Notes under the pieces: generated by a model
The model's database searches: none
Told to the model about the DNA's origin: nothing
What the model saw: the letters and a program-made list of their open reading frames with translations, nothing else
DNA from: Catellatospora tritici
Lineage (GTDB): Bacteria > Actinomycetota > Actinomycetes > Mycobacteriales > Micromonosporaceae
Length of the DNA: 64,000 nucleotides
Assembly (NCBI RefSeq): GCF_019083965.1
Contig: NZ_JAHRCY010000004.1
Span: 389,236 to 453,235, forward strand
Reading direction: 5' to 3'
Program-made: the position numbers and the translations under genes
Part shown: positions 58,298 to 64,000 of the stretch, piece after piece
Position numbering within the stretch: the stretch's first letter is position 1
Layout: the number at the start of each line of letters is the position of its first letter

Positions 58298-60406
58298 TCA
58301 CTGCTCGCGGCGGGCGACGACGTCTTCCAGGCCCGACAGTTGTGGGCGCAGTTTGCGGCGGTCGGTGGCGCGGACCTGGACGCGGCCGCGGCCGTACGCG
58401 TCGCGGCGGCCCCAGCGGCCGGGCACGTCGAGCAGTGCCAGGTGGCCGATGCCGATGGGCAGGGCGGGGTCGACGACGAGGTGGTTGCCGACGGCCTGCA
58501 GGCCGAGCATCGTGCCGAGCAGCAGCAGCGGCGTGCCGGTGGACCAGGCCTGCGGGCTGCACGCGGTCGGGTACGGCACGGGGTATTTGGTGACGTCGCG
58601 GGGGTAGCCGCAGAACGCTTCGGGCAGGCGTCCGTCGAAGTATTCGGCGGCGTCGAGCATTCCGGCGGCCAGGCGGGCGGCTTCGTTCCGGTAGCCGTAC
58701 CGGCGCAGGCCCCAGGCGATGAACGAGTTGTCGAAGGGCCAGACGGTGCCGACGTGGTAGCCGACGGGGTTGTAGCGTTCCTCGCCCTCGGCCAGGGTGC
58801 GGATGCCCCAGCCGGAGTACAGGCGGGGCCCCATGAGGTGGCCGACGACGGCCTTTGCGCGGCCGCGGTCGACGATGCCGCTCCACAGCAGGTGGCCGAT
58901 GTTGGACGACAGGGTGTCGACCTTGGTGCCGTCGGCGTCGAGGGCGAGGGCGTAGTACTGGCCGTCTTCGATCCAGAAGTCGCGGTTGAAGCGTTGTTTG
59001 AGGTCGGCGGCCTCCTGTTCGAGCCGGTCGGCCAGGGCCGGGTCCTTCCAGACGGTGCGGGCCAGGCGAGCGGTGCGGATCTTGGCGTCGTAGGCGTAGC
59101 CCTGTAGTTCGCAGGTGGCGCGGGGGAAGCCGGGTAGGCGGCCGTCGTGGTAGGAGATGGAGTCCCAGGAGTCTTTCCAGCACTGGTTCTCCAGGCCGGT
59201 TTCGGGGTTGCGGCGTTCGTACCAGATGTAGCCGGTGCCGGTGAGGTCGGCGTATTCGTCGATCCAGTTGAGGGCGGCGCGGGCTTCGTATTCGAGCTGT
59301 CGGACCAGTGCGGTGTCGCCGGTCCAGCGTTCGTACTCGTCGAGCAGGATGAGGAACAGCGGGGTGGAGTCGGCCGAGCCGTAGTAGGGCGAGTGGGGGC
59401 GTTCCTCGAAGGCGGTGAGTTCGCCGTACCGCATCTCGTGCAGGATCTTGCCGGGGTCCTCGTCGCGGAAGTCGTCGAGGCGGCTGCCTTGGCGGGCGCC
59501 GAGTTCGAGCAGGGTGGTGGCGGCCAGGGACGGTACGAACGGCAGGGCCTGCAGGCTGGTGAGGATGCTGTCGCGGCCGAACATGGTCATGAACCAGGGC
59601 AGGCCGGCGGCGGGTAGGCAGCGTACGCCGGAGGTCATGGGGGCGAAGCGCAGTGCGGCGAGGTCGATGAGGCTGCGCCGGTAGGTGTGTTTGAGCGGTT
59701 CCCAGTCGCATTCGAGTTTGGGGGCGTCCTCCATCCAGGCGGCGAGGTCGTCTTCCATGCCGCGGCGGGAGTGGGCCTGTTGGCTGCTGGAGACGACGCG
59801 CTGGTGTTCGGCCCAGCCCCACATGCTGTGGGAGACCTGGATCTCGGTGGTCCACATGCCGTGTGGGTCGAGGTGGACGGTGTAGGTGAGGCCCTGGTCG
59901 TCGAGGTCGGCGCCGTCGGTGACGATGACGGTCTCGCGGCGGAAGGTTTCGCGTTCGTAGCCGAGCAGTAGCTGGTTGTCGGTGATACGGGTGTAGTACT
60001 TGCCTTTCTTCTTGAGGTGGTCCTTGACTTCGAACAGGTCGGCGAAGTCGGATCCGGCGTCGATGCGTACGGTGAGGTCGGCGGCTTGTCCGGCGTGGTT
60101 GAGGATGGTGAGGGTTTCGCGTAGGCCGTCGACGACGGCGCGTTGGCGGATGACGGACAGGGTGGCGTCGACGTAGACGGTGCCGGTGGCGGGGACGAGG
60201 AAGAACCGGCTTTCGAAGTAGTGCAGGTCGTCGGTTGACAGCGGGGTGAGGCGTCGGCCGTTGACGGTGAGGATCCACCGGGACAGGAAGCGGGTGTCCC
60301 AGGAGAACAGGCCGGTGGGTTCGTCTGGGTGGGCTTCGATGTCGCCGCGGGTGTCGCTGACGACGAAGGTGTTGCCGTCGAGGGTGCGTACGCTGCCGAT
60401 GCTCAT
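58298..60406 (-). CDS. Glycogen-debranching-type amylo-alpha-1,6-glucosidase
   Basis: A 702-residue protein. The N-terminal beta-rich GDE-N domain (about 1-220) is followed by an (alpha/alpha)6 glucosidase barrel (about 260-690). Clear family segments are TMFGRDSILTSLQALPF, LHEMRYGE, YYGSADSTPLFLILL, ENQCWKDSWDS and PYPTACSPQAWSTG. It should hydrolyse alpha-glucosidic linkages of oligosaccharides or storage glucan in the cytoplasm; there is no signal peptide. Its ATG overlaps the end of the SCP2 gene (ATGA). Confidence 0.91.
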   Translation of the reverse strand: MSIGSVRTLDGNTFVVSDTRGDIEAHPDEPTGLFSWDTRFLSRWILTVNGRRLTPLSTDDLHYFESRFFLVPATGTVYVDATLSVIRQRAVVDGLRETLTILNHAGQAADLTVRIDAGSDFADLFEVKDHLKKKGKYYTRITDNQLLLGYERETFRRETVIVTDGADLDDQGLTYTVHLDPHGMWTTEIQVSHSMWGWAEHQRVVSSSQQAHSRRGMEDDLAAWMEDAPKLECDWEPLKHTYRRSLIDLAALRFAPMTSGVRCLPAAGLPWFMTMFGRDSILTSLQALPFVPSLAATTLLELGARQGSRLDDFRDEDPGKILHEMRYGELTAFEERPHSPYYGSADSTPLFLILLDEYERWTGDTALVRQLEYEARAALNWIDEYADLTGTGYIWYERRNPETGLENQCWKDSWDSISYHDGRLPGFPRATCELQGYAYDAKIRTARLARTVWKDPALADRLEQEAADLKQRFNRDFWIEDGQYYALALDADGTKVDTLSSNIGHLLWSGIVDRGRAKAVVGHLMGPRLYSGWGIRTLAEGEERYNPVGYHVGTVWPFDNSFIAWGLRRYGYRNEAARLAAGMLDAAEYFDGRLPEAFCGYPRDVTKYPVPYPTACSPQAWSTGTPLLLLGTMLGLQAVGNHLVVDPALPIGIGHLALLDVPGRWGRRDAYGRGRVQVRATDRRKLRPQLSGLEDVVARREQ

Positions 60407-60777
60407 CGGGTTTCCCTCCGGCTGCCGGTGTTGGCGGGTGGCTGTTTGTCGGGGCGGCCGGGGAACAGCCGTTGCAGCATGACGACGAGGTGGAGTTCGC
60501 CTTCGACTTCGACCTGGCCGCGCAGGGTGGCGGCCATGGTGTTGACGCGTCCGGTGACGATGCCGTCGAACAGGGTCCGTTCGACGCGCACGACGCAGTC
60601 GGCGGTGTCGCTGCCGCGGGTGACCTGGACGTGGCCGTTGTCGATGCGGGTGTGCCAGTGTTCGGTGCGGCCGGTGCTGGTGAGGTCGAAGCGGATGGTG
60701 CCGGTGGTGGTCTCCAGCAGCGGGTGGCGGCCATGGGCGACCAGTTCGGTGAAGAACTGTTCGGTGGGGTCGGTCAT
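60403..60777 (-). CDS. SCP2 sterol-binding-domain protein
   Basis: A 124-residue single SCP2-like domain: TIRFDLTSTGRTEHWHTRIDNGHVQVTRG, then DCVVRVERTLFDGIVTGRVN and a GQVEVEGELHLVVMLQRLFPG end. The fold carries a hydrophobic ligand in eukaryotic homologues; in actinomycetes the role is unknown. It is translationally coupled to the glycosidase gene. Confidence 0.88.
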   Translation of the reverse strand: MTDPTEQFFTELVAHGRHPLLETTTGTIRFDLTSTGRTEHWHTRIDNGHVQVTRGSDTADCVVRVERTLFDGIVTGRVNTMAATLRGQVEVEGELHLVVMLQRLFPGRPDKQPPANTGSRRETR

Positions 60778-61066
60778 GTGCGGTTCCCCCCTGCGGCGCG
60801 GGGCTGGTTGTTTCTCATCCTCCCAATGTCGGGGTGGCGGGGGGCGGAATCCGGCTTTTGTGGCGGGCGGGTGGGTGGGCGCGCGACGATGGTGCTGTGC
60901 TGTGGGTGCCGCTGACCGCCGTGGTTGTGTTGGCGGTCGTGCCGGGCGCGGGGGTGCCGACTCCGGCGCCGAGTCCGTTGCCTTCGCCGGTGCGCCCGGC
61001 GGCGCGGCCGTGGCCGCCGCCGCGTCCCGGGGACGTGGCGGACGAGGGGTCTCTGGCGGCTCGGGT
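60778..61066. other. Intergenic region between surE and the SCP2 gene
   Basis: It probably contains the promoter for the SCP2-glycosidase pair. A plus-strand frame from about 60894 has a hydrophobic start (VPLTAVVVLAVVPGA) followed by a Pro-rich tail that runs into the surE 3' end; it has no ribosome site and I do not call it a gene. Confidence 0.4.
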
Positions 61067-61846
61067 TCAGCTGGCGGTGGCGAGCAGGTGTGCCAGTCCG
61101 GGTAGTTGGACGGGTGCTTCGCCCAGTGGCTGGATGGGTGTGACGGTGGCGTAGCCGTCGGCGAGCAGGGCCATGTCGGTGCCAGGTTCGAGGCGTGCGC
61201 CGGTGTCTTCGAGGGCGGTGCGGACGTAGCCGCTGCCGCGTTCGGCGATGCGCATCTGGACTTGGCCGAAGCGGCCGAAGCGGGCGCGGCAGAGGCCGTT
61301 GATGTCGCTGGTGGGGCGGTCGGGGACGTTGAGGTTGAGGATGGTGCTGTCGGGTAGGTCGTCGAGGATGGGGACGAGGGCGAGGGCGAGTCGGGCGGCG
61401 GTGTCCCAGTGGCGGGTGGTGTCGTCGCCGTCGGTGATGTCGAGGGATATGGCCAGGCCGCGGCAGCCGTTGGCGGCGGCGGTGAGGGCGGCGCCGACGG
61501 TGCCGGAGTGTAGGACGGCGTGTCCGGCGTTGGCGCCGCGGTTGATGCCGGACAGGACGATCTGTGGGGGGTCGCCGAAGGCGCCGTTGCCGGCGAGTAG
61601 GGCAGCGAGTGCGGGTGTGCCGGTGACGGCGTAGGCGGGGATGCCGGGTAGGCCGGGCAGGACGCGTTCTTCGATGATGACGCGGCCGTCTTGGGCGACA
61701 GCGCTCATGGCGGCGCTGGCGCCGCTGGAGTCGCGGGCGGGGGCGGCGATGATGACGTCGAGTCCGTGGTCGGCGGCGGTGGCGGCGAGTTGGTGTAGGC
61801 CGGGGGCGTCGATGCCGTCGTCGTTGGTGATCAGTGTCCGCTTCAT
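61067..61846 (-). CDS. surE: SurE-type 5'/3'-nucleotidase
   Basis: A 259-residue SurE phosphatase. The metal-binding start is LITNDDGIDAPGL, AAPARDSSGASAA follows, and LSGINRGANAGHAVLHSGTVGAA is the hallmark central loop. It removes phosphate from nucleotides and short polyphosphates. ATG 61846 overlaps the stop of the upstream kinase (ATGA), showing coupling. Confidence 0.92.
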   Translation of the reverse strand: MKRTLITNDDGIDAPGLHQLAATAADHGLDVIIAAPARDSSGASAAMSAVAQDGRVIIEERVLPGLPGIPAYAVTGTPALAALLAGNGAFGDPPQIVLSGINRGANAGHAVLHSGTVGAALTAAANGCRGLAISLDITDGDDTTRHWDTAARLALALVPILDDLPDSTILNLNVPDRPTSDINGLCRARFGRFGQVQMRIAERGSGYVRTALEDTGARLEPGTDMALLADGYATVTPIQPLGEAPVQLPGLAHLLATAS

Positions 61847-62841
61847 GCTTTTTTGACCTTTCCGGCGAGTTCCTGTGGGGTGGTGCGGCCGCTGTCGGGG
61901 TGGTGTCCGGTGGCGGGTTCGTCGGGCAGGTCTCTGAGCTGGACGGTGTCGAGGAAGCGGTTGATGGCGTCGGCGCGGCCGGTGCCCAGGCCGTGGCGGG
62001 TGACGTTGAGGGCGCCTGCGGCGGCGCCGGTGCGTACGGCGGTGCGCATGTCGCCGCCCTGGGCCAGGACGGCGGCCAGGCCCGCGGTCATGGAGTCGCC
62101 GGCGCCGCGGTGGTCGGCGGGTTCGAGTCGGGGGAGCCTGACTTCGAGCAGGTGGTGGTCGAGCAGGGTGAGGGCGGGTAGGTCGGCGCGGCTGAGCACG
62201 ATCGCGGCGGCGCCTTCGGCCTGCAGTTGCCGCATGGCGGCCAGTAGGGCGGGGGTGCTGTCGTCGGCGGCACGGCCGTCGTGCAGGAGTTCCTCGTGGG
62301 AGACCTTGAGCACGTCCAGGCCGCCGGCCAGGGCGGCGTCGAGGTAGTCGCCGGACAGGTCGGCGATGACGAGGGCACCGTTGCGGCGCAGGTCGATGGC
62401 CAGGCGCCGGTAGGTGTCGGGGGGTAGCACGCGGGGGTCGGCGACGCCGGCCAGGACGCATACGCGGGCGCGTAGGCCTTCGGCGAGCGCGAGTCCGTAG
62501 AGCTCGTCCTGTTCGTGGCGGGTGAGGGTGTGGCCGGGGGCTTGGGCGAGTTCGTTGCGTTGTCCGTCGCGTCGGTCGTGGACGTAGGCACCGTTGCCGC
62601 CGGTGGTGTCGGTGGCGGCGAGTTCGAGGCCTTCGGCGGTGATGAGGGTGCGTACGACGTGTCCGGTCTCGTCGCCGAAGGCGGAGACGAGCCGGACGGG
62701 CACGCCGAGGGAGCGGATCATGCGGGCGACCCAGACGCCTTGGCCGCCTGCGTGGAGGTGGATCTCGTCGTCGTCGCCGGTTTTCTCGATGGTGACGGTG
62801 AGCTGCGGCGATGGGGCGAACACCATGACACTGTCGGGCAT
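61843..62841 (-). CDS. PfkB-family carbohydrate kinase (1-phosphofructokinase-like)
   Basis: A 332-residue ribokinase/PfkB-fold kinase. The substrate loop AGGQGVWVARMIRSLG is near residue 32, and the ATP/anion-hole motif HRGAGDSMTAGLAAVL is near residue 245 with the catalytic Asp. It starts PDSVMVFAPSPQLTVTIE, close to LacC/FruK proteins. A sugar or sugar-phosphate is the likely acceptor. It lies 29 bp after the SDR gene and is coupled to surE. Confidence 0.9.
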   Translation of the reverse strand: MPDSVMVFAPSPQLTVTIEKTGDDDEIHLHAGGQGVWVARMIRSLGVPVRLVSAFGDETGHVVRTLITAEGLELAATDTTGGNGAYVHDRRDGQRNELAQAPGHTLTRHEQDELYGLALAEGLRARVCVLAGVADPRVLPPDTYRRLAIDLRRNGALVIADLSGDYLDAALAGGLDVLKVSHEELLHDGRAADDSTPALLAAMRQLQAEGAAAIVLSRADLPALTLLDHHLLEVRLPRLEPADHRGAGDSMTAGLAAVLAQGGDMRTAVRTGAAAGALNVTRHGLGTGRADAINRFLDTVQLRDLPDEPATGHHPDSGRTTPQELAGKVKKA

Positions 62842-62870
62842 ACGGGTGTCGTACCCCGTTGCCGGGTGGA

Positions 62871-63680
62871 TCAACCCCGGGTGTGTGGGCTGCCGGTGGG
62901 CATGAGCGGTGGGGGCAGTTTGAGGTCGGGGGCGGGGCTGCCGTCGGGCATCAGCGATGGCGGCAGTGGCGGGTATTCGTAGCGCAGGGGTGGTTGGCCG
63001 GGGATGAGGGCCCAGGCGCCGCCGGTGGTGCCGGTGTCGATGACGTGGTCCATGGCGGTGGCGACGTCGTCGGGGGTGATGAGGGGGTAGCCCTGTTCGG
63101 CGAGGGTGGGTCGTAGGACGTTGAGCATGGGGGTGTCGACGAAGCCGGGGCACAGGGCGTTGATGGCGATGTCGCGGGGTTTGAGGGGGTTGGCCAGGGC
63201 GCGGACGAAGCCGAGGACGGCGGCTTTGGTGAGGGTGTAGAGGGGGTTGGCCTGGCTGGGGTCGATGGCGGCCAGGGTGGAGGTGACGATGATGTGGCCG
63301 CCGCGGACGGACAGGGCGGGTAGGGCGGCGTCGACGCCGAAGACGACGCCGTCGATGTTGACGGCGATGGCGCGGCGGTAGCGTTCGAGGTTGAGTGGTT
63401 CGGTGGCGCGTTGGCCGGTGGGGACGCCCGCGTGCAGGCACAGCAGGTCGAGGCGGCCGTGTCGGGCCAGGATGGTGTCGATGAGGGCGAGGTTGGCGTC
63501 GCGGTCGCTGACGTCGAGGCTGTGCGCGGTGCCGCCGACGGTGGCGGCGACCGCGGTGGCGGCGTCGAGGTCGATGTCGGCCAGGACGGGGTGGTAGCCG
63601 CGGGCGGCGAGGTGTCGTGCGTATGCGGCGCCGATGGCGCCGCCGCCTGCGGTGACGAGCGCGACGGGGGTGTCGGTCAT
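62871..63680 (-). CDS. SDR-family oxidoreductase
   Basis: A 269-residue short-chain dehydrogenase. The cofactor motif reads TAGGGAIG, NNAG is replaced by LHAGVPTG, and the catalytic set is Ser in VTSTLAAI and Tyr-x3-Lys in LYTLTKAAVLG. The C-terminal 30 residues are Pro-rich and look disordered. It lies 21 bp after the otsB-like gene and 29 bp before the PfkB gene, so it is part of one operon. Confidence 0.9.
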   Translation of the reverse strand: MTDTPVALVTAGGGAIGAAYARHLAARGYHPVLADIDLDAATAVAATVGGTAHSLDVSDRDANLALIDTILARHGRLDLLCLHAGVPTGQRATEPLNLERYRRAIAVNIDGVVFGVDAALPALSVRGGHIIVTSTLAAIDPSQANPLYTLTKAAVLGFVRALANPLKPRDIAINALCPGFVDTPMLNVLRPTLAEQGYPLITPDDVATAMDHVIDTGTTGGAWALIPGQPPLRYEYPPLPPSLMPDGSPAPDLKLPPPLMPTGSPHTRG

Positions 63681-63701
63681 CGACGCATCATATGGTGTCG
63701 A

Positions 63702-64000
63702 TCATCGGGTGCGTACGGTGGAGATCGCGCGGGCGGCGAGCCGCAGCAGGGGTACGAGGTCTGCGGGGGTGTCCAGGACGAGGTCGACCCAGTCGGCGAC
63801 CTGGTCGCCGGTTTCGGGGTTGTGGATGCCGACGCAGAATGCGGCGAAGTCGGGGTCGATGTGGGCGCGGCGGTCGAGGGCGTGTAGGGCGGGTAGGTCG
63901 CCGAGGTCGTCGCCGAAGTACCAGGCGCAGGTCAGGCCGGTGGTGGTGGTGGCGATGACGTCGCCTTTGTCGCGGCGGACGGGGGGTTTGAGTTCGACGA
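63702..64000 (-). CDS. otsB: Trehalose-6-phosphate phosphatase, C-terminal part (5' end outside window)
   Basis: The last 98 codons of a HAD-type phosphatase. VELKPPVRRDKGDVI and CAWYFGDDLGDLPAL match the C-terminal motifs of OtsB, including the Lys-Gly of motif III and the GDD of motif IV. It removes phosphate from trehalose-6-phosphate. It is the first visible gene of an operon with the SDR, PfkB and surE genes. Confidence 0.82.
   Translation of the reverse strand, partial: VELKPPVRRDKGDVIATTTTGLTCAWYFGDDLGDLPALHALDRRAHIDPDFAAFCVGIHNPETGDQVADWVDLVLDTPADLVPLLRLAARAISTVRTR

Noticed and set aside
60894..61154. Short plus-strand frame with a hydrophobic start and Pro-rich tail
   Set aside because: No ribosome site, and it overlaps the surE 3' end for nearly 90 bp; composition follows the antisense strand.
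1..64000. CRISPR arrays, rRNA and tRNA genes
   Set aside because: No regularly spaced repeats with unique spacers and no cloverleaf or rRNA-like segments were noticed on reading; a tRNAscan/Infernal run would settle this.

Overview
The window is very GC-rich DNA with dense genes, GTG/TTG starts, many 4-nt start/stop overlaps and actinobacterial hallmarks: a CvnA-D conservon, F420-type luciferase-like oxidoreductase, DUF742, DUF2510 and a GlsA-type glutaminase. It looks like the chromosome of a filamentous actinomycete, probably of the Micromonosporaceae. That placement is inferred from gene content, not from a marker gene. No rRNA, tRNA or CRISPR array was found.

Region 1 (1-14265): a lipopeptide/polyketide cluster. 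Reading leftward on the minus strand it has a fatty-acyl-AMP ligase fused to ACP and a C-A-PCP module (7585-12438), a free-standing C-A-PCP module (4562-7588) and a KS-AT-ACP-C-A hybrid that runs off the left edge (1-4565). The three genes are joined by 4-nt GTGA overlaps. A divergent ABC-2 exporter pair (12570-14265) shares the 131-bp control region.

Region 2 (14268-19421): assorted metabolic and housekeeping genes: an S2P-type protease with CBS domains, an extradiol dioxygenase, an N-terminally shortened GNAT protein, an SRPBCC protein, an orphan GyrB-type ATPase domain and a toroid protein.

Region 3 (19452-24676): the most unusual locus. A TerD-domain protein is followed after 32 bp by a single 1183-residue protein that reads as TIR, NB-ARC (STAND) NTPase, TPR repeats and a complete GT4 glycosyltransferase. 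A membrane-anchored protein of unknown function lies downstream on the same strand. This resembles a conflict or immunity module, and I recognise no named system with this architecture. Behind it lies a duplicated GC-rich hairpin region (24916-25097).

Region 4 (25117-44207): secreted and surface proteins (a DUF11-like protein with six C-x8-C hairpins, an RTX-repeat protein, lipoproteins, an M1 peptidase, a serine hydrolase), a macrodomain protein, glutaminase, a DnaQ-type exonuclease with DUF2510, a tyrosine recombinase divergent from an atypical PRPP-synthetase paralogue, and an HTH regulator.

Region 5 (44223-47920): a complete conservon, cvnA-cvnB-cvnC-cvnD (sensor kinase-like, roadblock, DUF742, GTPase).

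Region 6 (48131-51831): a roughly 3.2-kb block (SDR, LysR, ISL3-type transposase remnant, GNAT) bounded by about 120-bp direct repeats. The repeats carry the 3' end of a VOC-family gene; one copy belongs to the intact gene and the other is an orphan fragment.

Region 7 (51882-64000): a metallo-beta-lactamase-fold hydrolase, small hypothetical proteins, a coiled-coil zinc-finger protein, a small ORF bracketed by two copies of a CCTAGG/UUC-hairpin element, and a minus-strand carbohydrate block. That block reads otsB (partial), SDR, PfkB kinase, surE, then an SCP2-domain protein overlapping a glycogen-debranching-type glycosidase.
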